Part shown: positions 12,582 to 23,003 of the stretch, one piece after another
How the letters are laid out: every line of letters starts with the position of its first letter
Numbering within the stretch: position 1 is the stretch's first letter
Source: Zasmidium citrigriseum
Lineage: Eukaryota; Ascomycota; Dothideomycetes; Mycosphaerellales; Mycosphaerellaceae
NCBI GenBank assembly: GCA_002786025.1
Contig: NHNW01000004.1
Location: 310,001 to 374,000 of the forward strand
Length of the DNA: 64,000 nucleotides
Direction: 5' to 3'
The notes under the pieces: model-generated
Told to the model about the DNA's origin: nothing
Databases searched by the model: none
The model's input: the letters and a program-made list of their open reading frames with translations, nothing else
Program-made: the position numbers and the translations under genes

Positions 12582-12883
12582 GTTGAGGGTCGTATGATCT
12601 CTCTTGTGGCTGGTGTCGAACTGGATGCTGGCAAGGAATCAGTGCCTTAGTAGTACTGAGCGTGATCGAAGATTTCTGCGGTGCAGTTGGGCTCTCCTTT
12701 GTTGCGGACAGGTGCCCTACCAATTCCGGCAAACAGAGACACCCTGAACAAAGAACCTCCGACCGTGGACCATTGACTTGTTTGAAGGCTGGGTCATCGA
12801 GCGTAATGTTGAGTTGTTTTGAACAGAAGAATTCGTGAGTATCGTAGCTAGAGTGTCGGTACACATGGAAACTGTTGATTGAT

Positions 12884-13966
12884 TCAGCTGCTCTTATTGC
12901 CATTGTCGAACAGGTCTTTTAGGTTCACATCGCCAGAACCTCGCTCCAAAGGCTTTGGCTGATCCGCCCCCTCCTTCCAACCGATCATGTAGATAATCCT
13001 GAAGGTCGCTGGGATGGTGATACTGCCGTCTTCCTGCTCCTCCCCATACAGCTCTCGATAGATGGCCTCAGTCGCCAGCAGGACGTCCTTAGTTATGCCA
13101 CCAGGCTCTCGCCGCAGTGCCGCATTGGCCTCACCCATGGCTTGGAGATCAGACATCAGGGCAAACGTATTCGGGTAGTCGACAATGATGTCGTCCACAT
13201 CGACTGTGAGGAGCTTGAATCCAGCTCGATTGAGTAAGTTGCCAACGTCCCTCACATCCGCCAATGGAGATATATGCGTCCCAATACCACCCAAACGCTC
13301 CTGCTCCGCAAGTTGCAGTGATCCCCTCAGCTCATAGAGACTGTCCCCACCACTCATCGCCGCCACAAACGGCGCATCCGGCTTCAGACAATTATTGATC
13401 TGCATCAACACACTCGGCAAATCATTGATCCAATGCAATGACATGGACGAAAGCACCGCATCAAAAGTCCCCGCCTCGTAGGGCAAATACTCTGGATTCT
13501 TGAGCACCTCCCGCTGTATATCTATCTCTTTATTCCACGCTTCATCCTGGTCTCTGTACAACAGCGTCGGGCTGGTATCCGCGCACGTGATGCTTCCAAT
13601 CTTCTTGCTGATCGGCTCGATCGATGGCTTTGCTGACTCTGGGTCTGGGTCTGGTCGTGTGAGTCTGCGGGCTATGTTGCAGGCATTGGCGCCGTAGTCC
13701 AGGATTTTGGGGAAGGGGCGATTGATGTCGAGGATTCGATCGCAGAGGCGGATGGCGACTTCATCGCGGAGATAGTCGACTTGTCGACTCTGGGTCGCAT
13801 TTGCTGCGGCTCGTTCTTTGTGCATCCATTTCGTCTTTGCATCGAAGACTTCGACGGTGGGAGCTCCGGGAGCTTGGACGGCGTAGGAGCGGACGAGGCA
13901 GACCGCTGGACCTCTATGTTTCCATGAAGATGGCCGGGCAGGTGCCTTCGGGAGTAGCGAGCGCAT
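12884..13966 (-). CDS. NDUFAF5-type methyltransferase, complex I assembly
   Basis: A single-exon gene of 360 residues. The N-terminus (MRSLLPKAPARPSS...) is Arg/Ser-rich and lacks acidic residues, as expected of a mitochondrial presequence. I chose the ATG at 13966 because the frame upstream of it has only a non-ATG codon. The fold is a Rossmann SAM-dependent methyltransferase: ILDYGANACNIA is the motif I loop, FDAVLSSMSLHWINDLP matches the post-II region of the BioC/NDUFAF5 group, and MSGGDSLYELRGSLQLAE is a typical NDUFAF5 stretch. NDUFAF5 works in the mitochondrial matrix on the NDUFS7 subunit during early complex I assembly. Fermenting yeasts without complex I lack it, so its presence fits a respiring filamentous fungus. 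It shares a short divergent promoter with the gene at 14145. Confidence 0.85.
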   Translation of the reverse strand: MRSLLPKAPARPSSWKHRGPAVCLVRSYAVQAPGAPTVEVFDAKTKWMHKERAAANATQSRQVDYLRDEVAIRLCDRILDINRPFPKILDYGANACNIARRLTRPDPDPESAKPSIEPISKKIGSITCADTSPTLLYRDQDEAWNKEIDIQREVLKNPEYLPYEAGTFDAVLSSMSLHWINDLPSVLMQINNCLKPDAPFVAAMSGGDSLYELRGSLQLAEQERLGGIGTHISPLADVRDVGNLLNRAGFKLLTVDVDDIIVDYPNTFALMSDLQAMGEANAALRREPGGITKDVLLATEAIYRELYGEEQEDGSITIPATFRIIYMIGWKEGADQPKPLERGSGDVNLKDLFDNGNKSS

Positions 13967-14144
13967 GCTCAAGTGTTGGGTGCATGTGCTCAAGGCATTG
14001 CAAGGTCGAGGTCAAGAAGAGGGAGTGGATGGAAGATGTGAGGTCGAACCCAGGGCCGCGGGAAGCGCCGATCAGTTGTCCATGACTTCATCAGGTAAAC
14101 ACTGACATTCAACAATCAACATCACCCTCTCGACTACCGCGAAG
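13967..14144. promoter_or_regulatory. Short divergent promoter region
   Basis: Only 178 bp separate the ATG of the NDUFAF5-like gene (minus strand) from the ATG of the DUF1295 gene (plus strand). Both promoters and both 5' UTRs must fit here or overlap the neighbour. CT-rich sequence (CACCCTCTCGACTACCGC) lies just upstream of the plus-strand start. I recognise no specific transcription-factor site. Confidence 0.5.
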
Positions 14145-15284
14145 ATGCCCAGCGTGCCCTTCACCATGCCGGTGAACATGGCATTACCCGATGTCAAGAC
14201 ATTGGTCGACTGCGCCGACTACAGCAAGACTTTCGAGCCTTTCCTCCCACAGCTCTACTCCTTAGGGACCGACCTCTTCGCGAGGATCCAGGACACCGAA
14301 GCACTCAAATACCTGTACATGTCCACAAACCCTGCCATTTCTGGCCTCGCTTTCTCGATCGCGACTTTTCCCATTTTTCTGGTCGTCTCGGAGATCAACA
14401 AGAACTACAGCCAGGTGGATAGAGTCTGGAGCATATTTCCCACTCTCATCAACATCCACTACGCGCTTTGGGCAAGGCTGAATGGCTTGCCGACCACGAG
14501 GTTGGACAATGTGCTAGCTTTCAGTGTACTGTGGTCCATTCGATTGACCTTCAATTACTGGAGGAAGGGTGGATATGAGATTGGCAGTGAAGATTACCGG
14601 TGGGAGTTGATCAAGAAGTACATTGGCCAGCCAGCGTTCTTCTTGTTGAATGTCCTGTTCATCTCTTCGATGCAGCCAGTATGTCTGATCGTTCCAAAAT
14701 CTGGGATTTCGCTGACCCGTTCATAGGTCCTCTTGTGGGCTGCAACGCTTCCGACCTACGTCCTACTCCTCACCTCTCGAATCAAGCCCGAAATGGGTGC
14801 CTCCGACCTGGTCTTCAGCCGGCTCCTGATCGCGTTGGTGGTGTTCGAATGGTTTGCAGACGGACAGATGTGGAACTACCAGCAAGCCAAGAAAGAGTAC
14901 CAGAAGACAGCAAAGGTTCCCACTGGTTGGACACGCGCTCAGATGGACCGTGGTTTCGTCACTACGGGCCTCTGGAAATACAGTCGGCATCCCAACTTTG
15001 CCGCTGAGCAGTCCATTTGGATCTTGCTCTACATGTGGGGCTGTTTCGAGTCGTATACGTACTGGAACTGGACTGTGTCTGGTGCGATTGCGTACTCGCT
15101 CGTCTTCCAGGGCAGCACTCCCATCACCGAGTGGATCAGTGGCAGCAAGTATCCAGAGTACGAGATCTATCAGCAACGAGTGGGCATGTTCGTGCCGAAG
15201 CTGTTGGGTAAGGGTTGGGATGAGAAGGAAATGGAGAGGCTCGGGCCTCAGGTGAAGAAAGACCAGGCGAAGAAGAGGGGTTAA
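14145..15284 (+). CDS. DUF1295 / steroid-5-alpha-reductase-like membrane protein
   Basis: Two exons, 14145-14678 and 14727-15284, joined across a 48-bp intron (GTATGT...CATAG), giving 363 residues. Several hydrophobic helices are visible: GLAFSIATFPIFLV, FFLLNVLFISSMQPVLLW, a helix around RLLIALVVFEWFAD, and one near SIWILLYMWGCFESY. The signature TTGLWKYSRHPNFAAEQSIW matches the GLWxYSRHPNY/F motif of the DUF1295/3-oxo-5-alpha-steroid 4-dehydrogenase superfamily, which binds NADPH in the ER or other membranes. The substrate of this fungal branch is not known. The C-terminus is charged and ends KKDQAKKRG, which could act as a dilysine-type ER-retention signal; that is inference. The head-to-head partner is the NDUFAF5-like gene. 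Confidence 0.82.
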
Positions 15285-16821
15285 ACATACTCCACGTGTA
15301 TGCAGTAACCGTAATGATGCAGTTGTCGGAGCGAGAGCACATCAGCCAAAATGTCTGCATGTGGCCATGTGCTCCAAGTCTTACCCTCAATGTTCTGGTC
15401 AAAGTGGAAGCTGCCTCCAGCAATCCCCAACTTTTTCGAGAAGGATCAAGAGTGCAGCAAGATATCTATTAGCTTGGAGTCGCGTGTTCTCGTGGAGAGA
15501 GCCAATGTCCCAGTTCGAGCGGAAGGAGGAGGATACCATGGCAAGCTTTCTCCACGGCACATAGTCATCAACTGGATTACTTCGAGAGGATAGACCGCCG
15601 ACGGAAAGGTAAGCTAAAGAAGACCGTTGCATTCTGCAAGGCCGCCGAGAAGCACATGTGGAGGAGAGGCGAATCTGCTGCATGGCGTTCAGGGATATGT
15701 TTTTCCCTGCATAGAGGATTCGGCGTCGATAGGCGGAAAAGGGCCCAGATGTACCTCTGTAGTCCGGAAGAACTCTGGCTGGGCGAGATGTCCGCGTAGG
15801 TTTGCGCGCAAACACATGGCGAGACGGTGCAGACGGCGGGCATTGGGGCGCAGCAGCAGGAGCAGTCGTGGATGTGGGGAGGTGGCCATTCGGGACCGGA
15901 GAAGAGGTAGGTTCACTCTCGAGGTCAGGACTCGGGCATGGATTTGGCTTGCTGATGTCCGTGGTCCGGTGCATCGTGGTTGAAGCAGAGATCGAAGCTC
16001 GAAATAGGTGAAGAATTGGAGCGTCTTTTGCTCGTTGAAGAAGAACAAGACGGTCCATTTCTCGGCAGAACGTGAGAACGTGGTCATCCTGCTCGCGTGC
16101 TGGGAGTGGCGTTTTCTCGAACCCGCGCCAAGCAGCAAGCAGCACAACGGCCATCCTCGCCGGGCGGACTAGCCGAAGCGGGCACTGGGGGCATTGAAGT
16201 TTGAACGAGGCAAGCCTGCTCAGGTCCAGCTGCAATCCTTTGTGCGTTCCCCGTCGTGACTTTTCCCATCTCACTCCTGAGCTCACGTTCTCCTTCTCCT
16301 GTTGTCATTGCCATTGCCGCCAAACGATCATCAAAGTTGGAGATTGGGCAGCTTGAGGAAGTGTTTTGTTTCAAGACGAGGGCAAAAGTTGCACGGCTGG
16401 AAGACCCCACCACGACCCGATAACGCGATAAGCCCTCGTGCTTGCGAGCGAAGACCGAGCCCATCTTTGTGTGCTCCAGCACCACCAACCTGAGCATCTG
16501 TTTCGGACACAACAGCAAGACTGATTCTCAGTATTCTTATCGCGGCGGTGTGTATCGGTAAGTCTCGTGCACGCGTCATTGCTTCTTGTTGTTGACTCGG
16601 TCTCATGGACAGAGTCGGCTGACAACCCCGCGGTGACTGCTCGATTGCGTTGATCGTCCAGAGCTCACACCTCATCAGCTTCCTGACCGACGCGTGAGCC
16701 ATCTGTGTTACCCTCATTTTGCCTTCTTCAACCTGAGGCCGGGCGGCCGAGCTGCTCGAACTCGTTCCGTCGCATTCCCTTGGAAAACAGCACGAGACGG
16801 GACGCTCCAACAGCGTTTGAG
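15285..16821. other. Long intergenic stretch with a doubtful minus-strand frame
   Basis: The 1.5 kb holds the 3' end of the DUF1295 gene and the leader of the F-box gene. On the minus strand a frame is open from 16286 to 15399; its first ATG is internal and it encodes an Arg/Ser/Pro-rich sequence with no domain I recognise. Composition resembles shadow frames elsewhere in the window. I cannot support a gene, but a poorly conserved transcript is possible. Confidence 0.35.
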
Positions 16822-19050
16822 ATGGCCAACACCTCGTCGGAGTCCATCTCCGTCGCAGAAGACGCCCACACCCCCATTGGATCACCGCAGAGCCCTACCG
16901 TCTCGTCTCCGCCCTTTCAAGAGCAGCCGCCCAAGTTGAAGGGCAGGCAAAGACTTCTCGCAGGGCTACACCGAATCTCTTCGTCCCCGTCGATTGCGCG
17001 ACTCAACACTTCGCGTTCCCGAGGCTACAATGGCACTGGCAAGGGTTCCATCTCTTGCATCTCCCTCAACTCCGCATCCTCTGTCGGTGGGCCGTCTTTT
17101 GGAACTTCGCTGACCCGAGAGTATTCTACCGGATATGCGACTCCAAATTCTGGTGCGAATACTCCCGGTATTCAAATACCGATGTTTGATGAGAAGGCAC
17201 GACTCCGATATGTGTCAGGTCAAGATGGCAAGCTGTCGGTTGGTATTCCTTCGGATCTGCGCGCGACTCCTCGACAAGGCCTGACCCCAGGCATCGCCGA
17301 AGTGGACGAGGACTACTTCTCGCGTCCTGTCACGAAGCGCAGGCGCCCAAGGAAGGATTTCAACTTCTGGCGTGATCTGCCTTCTGAACTGAAGATGGAG
17401 ATCCTCAGCTACCTGGAGCCGAGGGAAGTCGTGCGCAGCTCAAGCGTCTCCAAATCGTGGCATGACATGTGCTTTGATGGCCAGCTCTGGAGCATCCTCG
17501 ATACTTCCGGCTTCTATCAAGACGTCCCTGGAGACACCTTGGTCAAGATCATCTGCTCTGCTGGTCCTTTCTGTCGAGATTTGAACCTCCGGGGCTGCGT
17601 TCAGCTCAGGGAGAAGTGGAGTGGTAAATCGGGCGTGACAGAAGCTTGCAAGAACTTGGAAAACTTCTCCCTCGAAGGCTGTCGAATCGATCGAGCCTCG
17701 ATCCACAACTTCCTGTACTCCAACAATCGCTTGGTCCATCTCAACTTGTCCGGATTGGCAGGAGCGTCGGATGCGGGCATGCGAATTATTGGCGCGAACT
17801 GTCCCAAGCTGGAGGTTCTGAATGTGTCCTGGTGCAACAATGTGACGACTAAAGGCCTGAAAAAGGTTGTCCAGGGTGCTCCCAATCTGAAGGACTTGCG
17901 CGCTGGTGAGATCCGTGGATGGGATGATGTCGACTTCATGCAAGATCTCTTCGAGAGGAACACCCTCGAGCGATTAGTGTTGATGAACTGTGACACCTTG
18001 ACCGACGAGTCCCTCGCGGTGCTCATTGAGGGCAAAGACAGTGAGATGGACTATCTCTCCGGCCGACCCATTGTCCCTCCTCGGAAGTTCAAACACCTCG
18101 ATTTGACAAGATGCCGCGGAATCACGGACCAGAGTGTGAAGACGTTTGTGAACAACATACCTGAGATTGAGGGCCTCCAACTCTCCAAGTGCAGAGGAAT
18201 CATTGATGCCACGCTGACCGAGCTTCTTCCAACGACGCCGATGCTGACCCACCTTGACCTGGAGGAGCTTGACGAGTTGACGAATGCTGTCCTCCACACA
18301 TTGGCAAACTCACCTTGTGCGAGACGTCTACGACATCTCAGTATCTCGTACTGTGAGAATATGGGTGACGTAGGCATGCTTCCCGTCTTGAAGACGTGTA
18401 CGAATCTTCGCTCCTTGGAAATGGACAACACGCGTGTGGGCGACCTCGTCCTTGCCGAAGCTGCTTCAATGGTGCGGCAGAGAACTGCTCGTACAACCGT
18501 ACAGGGAGCCGTACAGCCTGGCAAGCCATTGTTCAAGCCCTCGATCGGTCTGCGCCTGGTGGCTTACGACTGCCAAAACGTAACGTGGACCGGGATCCGC
18601 GAGGTCCTGTCCCGCAACGCTGATGTCCACATCACGACCCATGCAGCACAGCTGCCTCCACTGGAAAAGACTCCCGAGTCGTCTGCAGAGTCGTCTGTCG
18701 AGAGCTTGGCCAGCGCACCCCGGGTACAAATCATTCGCAGCTCGACTTTCCCCACCGAGGTCATCCAGCTGAAGTGCTTCTACACCTTCCAGCCAACGGT
18801 AGAAGAGCACACAAAGCGGGTCATGAGAGGCGACTTCATGGCTGCCAGACGCCTCGAACGGAAGTGGGCCGAGTATATGATTGCCACAGAGGAAGCCAAT
18901 GCGCTGGGTCGTTATCCGCGCAGACGAGAGCTGAGGAGGCGAGAGGCGCAACGGGAGCATGCTGAAGAGGAAGAGGTCGGCATGCCAGGCCTAGGTGTCG
19001 GCGGTGGACGAAGACGACGCGCCAGGAGCGGTGGATGTGCGGTGATGTGA
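16822..19050 (+). CDS. F-box/leucine-rich repeat protein with CaaX-like C-terminus
   Basis: One exon of 742 residues from the ATG at 16822; the frame extends upstream but without an earlier ATG. An F-box lies at about residues 178-222 (FWRDLPSELKMEILSYLEP, then VVRSSSVSKSWHDMC). About ten AMN1/GRR1-type Cys-containing LRRs follow (LNLRGCVQLREKW, LNVSWCNNVTTKGLKK, LDLTRCRGITDQSVKTFV, LSISYCENMGDVG). Such proteins recruit substrates to SCF ubiquitin ligases through Skp1. It resembles the conserved Grr1/Pof2-like fungal F-box proteins, but I cannot assign an exact orthologue. The N-terminal 175 residues are Ser/Pro-rich and probably disordered. The last four residues are CAVM after a basic Arg-rich stretch, a possible prenylation box that would put the ligase on a membrane, as in mammalian FBXL2. 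Confidence 0.85.
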   Translation: MANTSSESISVAEDAHTPIGSPQSPTVSSPPFQEQPPKLKGRQRLLAGLHRISSSPSIARLNTSRSRGYNGTGKGSISCISLNSASSVGGPSFGTSLTREYSTGYATPNSGANTPGIQIPMFDEKARLRYVSGQDGKLSVGIPSDLRATPRQGLTPGIAEVDEDYFSRPVTKRRRPRKDFNFWRDLPSELKMEILSYLEPREVVRSSSVSKSWHDMCFDGQLWSILDTSGFYQDVPGDTLVKIICSAGPFCRDLNLRGCVQLREKWSGKSGVTEACKNLENFSLEGCRIDRASIHNFLYSNNRLVHLNLSGLAGASDAGMRIIGANCPKLEVLNVSWCNNVTTKGLKKVVQGAPNLKDLRAGEIRGWDDVDFMQDLFERNTLERLVLMNCDTLTDESLAVLIEGKDSEMDYLSGRPIVPPRKFKHLDLTRCRGITDQSVKTFVNNIPEIEGLQLSKCRGIIDATLTELLPTTPMLTHLDLEELDELTNAVLHTLANSPCARRLRHLSISYCENMGDVGMLPVLKTCTNLRSLEMDNTRVGDLVLAEAASMVRQRTARTTVQGAVQPGKPLFKPSIGLRLVAYDCQNVTWTGIREVLSRNADVHITTHAAQLPPLEKTPESSAESSVESLASAPRVQIIRSSTFPTEVIQLKCFYTFQPTVEEHTKRVMRGDFMAARRLERKWAEYMIATEEANALGRYPRRRELRRREAQREHAEEEEVGMPGLGVGGGRRRRARSGGCAVM

Positions 19051-19694
19051 GGTGTATGTTTCGATCCTTATGAGCATTTGTGATGTCCAGATGATGAGTT
19101 TAGGAGCGTTCTTGGGTCGTCGGGTGGAGGCGTTTGATGGGACCTTGGGTTTGGCATGGTAAGGCGGGGCCAGGCGTCCAGACGCATCCTATTGCTACAG
19201 AATGGGTTTGAGTTGCGCATGTGGATGCGAGCGCGTCCGTAGATATTCATATACAGCCAGTCTGCACTGCAAATTTCGAGAACGATGGAGGAGATGTCTT
19301 CGTGCTCGTCGTTATTTGAAGAGATGGCAGCATTGAGGGAAGGCCAATCACACGACTAGCGGCAAAAGCTTAATGCGCTTTGGCCACTGGAGAAGGGCCG
19401 TTGTTTTGCCTGGGCGACGACTGCTGGAGCCGTTCTCGCTCCTCCATCACCACCAACCTTGACACTGGCCAATCCATCCACCATCGCATTGCTCGTCCAG
19501 TATCAGCGCGTCGCAGCCGGCCGTCGACGCGTCCGAATATACACACAAACAAACATCAACACTTGGCGCCGATCACGAAGGGGGCGGGACGCTCGTTCCC
19601 AGCACTTCGCCGCAGCCGTCTGCTGCCCAGCGCTAGCTTTTGCGCCCGAAGCCTCATGCTGGAGTAATGCGACCGGCGCTCTCGCTGCAACGGC
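19051..19694. other. Intergenic, likely 3' UTR and promoter
   Basis: This is about 640 bp between two plus-strand genes. Only small overlapping frames are present. The second half probably holds the promoter and leader of the ankyrin gene. I see no RNA gene or repeat. Confidence 0.5.
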
Positions 19695-22600
19695 ATGAAT
19701 GGTAGAAAATCACCAGAGCCGCCGACTACCCAGGCTGGAGACTCTGGAAACGACGAGACTGCTACTGCGGCCACCCGCGACCCTGCCGCCGACCAGGACA
19801 CGAGCGAGATCAGGCTCAAATCGTCACCTCCACGGCCGAAGTCTTCTGGAAAAAATGCCTCGTCGGATGTAAATGAGTTCAAGGGACAAGAGGAGGCACC
19901 TGCAGTCAATGGCGACGAGGATGGCGTGGATTCAGAGGCAGAGACTCTCATCGACAGCCCTGTGAAGAAGCAGCAGGCCGAGCGGCAGCAGGCCAATGCG
20001 GCCAAGATGGAGCGGCCACCCAAGCATCGCATAGGGAGCCTGCCAGTGCCCACTGGGAACGACGATGAGGACGACTCTGCCAACGTATCGCCGGCTCCCA
20101 GTACTGTCATGAGTGTAGAAAAGACGACTTCAACGGAGGACATCAAGGACGTGAATGTGGATAATGCGGGCGACGAGAAGGACGACGATAGCGACTCGCT
20201 TAGCTCGCCGCGATCAAATCCGCCTTCTCGTGGATCTTCGATGTCGCGTGCTGCATCTGAGAGACCGGGACTATCTCGCAACGACCAGCATTCGCCTAAT
20301 CCACGAAAGCGTAAGCATCGCGCGTCCTCGGTCAGTCTTCCCAACAAGCGTCCAAGTATCGATATACCCAAGAGGCGGCTGCGTGGGTTACATTCCGAAG
20401 AGTTGGGTAGGAACGACGAGTCGCTTTCGCCCAAACTTCGCAGCCATAGACGAGCTGCTTCCACCCAATCTGCATTCACCGACGGACTTGGAGAGGCTGC
20501 GGGAAATAGGAAGCGCCGTTCTGGAGCTGCAAAGGAGCCGAAATCCGCACGATCTGGATGGGAGGAGTCGGACGCTTCCTCAGAAACAACTTCCCAAGGG
20601 AACATCGACAGCAGACGCCCACAGAGAGGTGTAGGCAGGTCGACATCGACACCAGGCAGGCCAGTCGGCCGCGAGCACAAGAGACATGTCAATAAGTATG
20701 GCTTCACGCGACTCGCGGAGGCATGTGAGAATGGCGACCTGAATGCGGTGAAAGACTGGCGCGAGAGAGATCCCGACCAGTTGGAACTTGCAGAGTTTGC
20801 TGGCAACAAGCCGCTGCAAATCGCAGCTCTGAATGGTAACGTGGACGTGGTGGATTATCTGATCGACCAAGGCTGCCAAATCGATTGCGCCAACGTGGAC
20901 AAGGATACGCCGCTCATTGATGCCGCCGAAAATGGCCACCTGGAGGTGGTAAACAGTCTCCTTGAGGCAGGCGTCGACCCTCTGCGACAGAACTTGAAGG
21001 GTCAGCAAGCACTCGATGTTATTACCGGCGAGACCGACGATGCGGACGAGATCCGGGCTGTACTGCGAAAGGCTATAGAAAAGTGGAACAGCACAGGCGC
21101 CAAGCAGAAGCGTGAAGAGGCAGAAGAGATGCGCCATAGGGCTGGTCCATCCAAGGAGCTCCAATTCATGGAACGCTCATACGAGAACCTTCTCAAACTC
21201 GTGCAGAATAACGATCGCAACGGAGTGAGAGAGTTCTTGGATGCGCGGGTCCCTGTGGACAACGCCGTGGTAGCGGCGGCCGCCAAGACAGGAGACACTT
21301 ACTTGGTCAGTATGCTATTGGCAGAAATGACCGATAAGAAATCCCACCAGAAAGCGGAAAAACCTCTGCTTGCGGCGCTTGGTACTTCGCATTTTGAGAT
21401 GGTGAAATCTCTCACACAACTGGACAATTTCAACCCTCTCTTCCGTAACAGGCAGCAGAAGACTTGGCCAGAAATTGCACAGGACAAGCACGGTGTGAAC
21501 TGGCGGGAGGAGACCGAATTGCTGCAGCGCCTCTACGATGAGGCTGCTTCAGTGAAGGAGCGCCGTAGCTCGAGCCCTGTCACTAAGAGAGACAGTGTTA
21601 AGCGCCGGTTTGTTCATCGGGCGACAGAGGATGAGAGCGAAGAAGAAGAAGAAGCTCCCAAGCGCAGAAATAATAGGAAGTTGATGTCGAAGAGGGAGCA
21701 ACGAGAGCTTCGCGCCGCAAGAGGAAAGCCAAACTCCGACGATTCTTCAGAGGAATCGAGCTCAGAGCCAGCGACTGGCGCAGAAGCTGGCGAAGAGAAG
21801 TCGATGAAGCCTCCCGAGAGCCCTGTCACGAAACGTACTCCTCCAACACGCTCGAGGACCAAGAGTCTCTCCGCGCAACCACCCGATCCATCACCGCGAA
21901 CTCGACGGCGGTCTTCATCAGTGCGAGGTGCGGGAGATAATCCATTGCCGACCGTGCAGGAGAATATGGAGGAAAAGGAGGCGGCAGAGAGGCAGAAAGA
22001 AGAGGAGCAGAAGCGACTCGCCGAGGAAGCCGAAAAGGCGCGACTAGCCGAATTGAAACGCAAGGAGGAAGAACAGGCCGAAGCTGAAGCGGCAGCAAAA
22101 CGCGCCGCCGAAGAAGCAGAAGCCCGAAGATTGGAGGAAGAACGCAAAGCAGAAGAGGCACGCCGTGCTGAAGAAGAGCGCAGAGCTGAGGGCGCTAGAA
22201 TCGCCGAAGAGGAGCGCAAAGCACGAGAAGCGGCCAAGATCGCTCATCGAGAGCAGGTCTCTGCTTCCCTGCCGAAGCCCATGTCCTACCTGCTGGGGCC
22301 AGATTCCGACTTCGACTACGACCGCGCCGACTTGAAGGCTATCAGCTACATCATCCTACACTGCACTCCATTACAGGTTATCAAACACGAACACAAGGAT
22401 CCTTATGGACATCTTCCCGCCAACGACGATTCGCCTTTCTGGGTCATCAATGCGCAGGCAGCGCCTCTACTCGGCAAGAAAGGCCTGGAGTTGATGATCA
22501 AGAGCGAGGTCCCTGGTTTCGCGGGCAGTCTAGCGGAGACTTGGGAGACGAAGCTCGTGAATGACAAGGACAAAGCGCTGGTGATCTCCCTTTTGACGAA

Positions 22601-23003
22601 CCTCCCACAGGACACACCTTCCGACCCCAAAGTCCCGAAGGATGAGCTAGGCAACTCATTGTTGTCCTTCGAAGAAGAGGTGCAACGAGCCGATGGGTTG
22701 GTGAAAGCCGCAGCGGAGACGAAGCAGAAACTTCGAGACGGCGAGGCTGTCCTCCGCTATGTTCGCCTGGACGACGTTCTTCAAAATCTGCATCCTTGCC
22801 TGAGCACGATACCAATTGAGGCGAGGTTCGATCACCTCAAGATTCCGAAGGACCAGGTGAAGAACGATATCAGCACCTTCCAAGGACTCAAGAAAGCTCT
22901 GGAGCGCAAGGCGCCCAGAAAATACATCGGTGGTCAGCTTGTTCCACAGCCTACACCGACTACTGGAACCACGACTGTGACGATCGCTCATTCGAAGAAG
23001 TAG
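19695..23003 (+). CDS. Hos4-like ankyrin protein, candidate Set3 complex subunit
   Basis: A single-exon 1,102-residue protein. Residues 1-330 are Ser/Asp/Glu/Lys-rich and disordered, with basic clusters that could be nuclear localisation signals (RKRKHRASS, NKRPSIDIPKRRLRG). Ankyrin repeats start near residue 338 (YGFTRLAEACENGDLNAV, KPLQIAALNGNVDVVDYL, TPLIDAAENGHLEVVNSLL) and a weaker set follows at about 490-570. Residues about 755-855 form a long charged Glu/Arg/Ala coiled coil. A conserved globular tail follows (about 856-1,090). This order matches fungal Hos4-type ankyrin proteins; yeast Hos4 belongs to the Set3 histone deacetylase complex. The assignment rests on architecture, not on a search, so another nuclear ankyrin protein is possible. 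Confidence 0.68.
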   Translation: MNGRKSPEPPTTQAGDSGNDETATAATRDPAADQDTSEIRLKSSPPRPKSSGKNASSDVNEFKGQEEAPAVNGDEDGVDSEAETLIDSPVKKQQAERQQANAAKMERPPKHRIGSLPVPTGNDDEDDSANVSPAPSTVMSVEKTTSTEDIKDVNVDNAGDEKDDDSDSLSSPRSNPPSRGSSMSRAASERPGLSRNDQHSPNPRKRKHRASSVSLPNKRPSIDIPKRRLRGLHSEELGRNDESLSPKLRSHRRAASTQSAFTDGLGEAAGNRKRRSGAAKEPKSARSGWEESDASSETTSQGNIDSRRPQRGVGRSTSTPGRPVGREHKRHVNKYGFTRLAEACENGDLNAVKDWRERDPDQLELAEFAGNKPLQIAALNGNVDVVDYLIDQGCQIDCANVDKDTPLIDAAENGHLEVVNSLLEAGVDPLRQNLKGQQALDVITGETDDADEIRAVLRKAIEKWNSTGAKQKREEAEEMRHRAGPSKELQFMERSYENLLKLVQNNDRNGVREFLDARVPVDNAVVAAAAKTGDTYLVSMLLAEMTDKKSHQKAEKPLLAALGTSHFEMVKSLTQLDNFNPLFRNRQQKTWPEIAQDKHGVNWREETELLQRLYDEAASVKERRSSSPVTKRDSVKRRFVHRATEDESEEEEEAPKRRNNRKLMSKREQRELRAARGKPNSDDSSEESSSEPATGAEAGEEKSMKPPESPVTKRTPPTRSRTKSLSAQPPDPSPRTRRRSSSVRGAGDNPLPTVQENMEEKEAAERQKEEEQKRLAEEAEKARLAELKRKEEEQAEAEAAAKRAAEEAEARRLEEERKAEEARRAEEERRAEGARIAEEERKAREAAKIAHREQVSASLPKPMSYLLGPDSDFDYDRADLKAISYIILHCTPLQVIKHEHKDPYGHLPANDDSPFWVINAQAAPLLGKKGLELMIKSEVPGFAGSLAETWETKLVNDKDKALVISLLTNLPQDTPSDPKVPKDELGNSLLSFEEEVQRADGLVKAAAETKQKLRDGEAVLRYVRLDDVLQNLHPCLSTIPIEARFDHLKIPKDQVKNDISTFQGLKKALERKAPRKYIGGQLVPQPTPTTGTTTVTIAHSKK

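Noticed and set aside
15399..16286. Minus-strand frame of about 295 codons
   Set aside because: It has no ATG at its start, Arg/Ser/Pro-rich shadow-like composition and no domain; left as intergenic.
19556..20809. Minus-strand frame of 417 codons opposite the ankyrin gene
   Set aside because: It is the Ser-rich complement of acidic coding sequence; the plus strand has the ankyrin and coiled-coil signatures.
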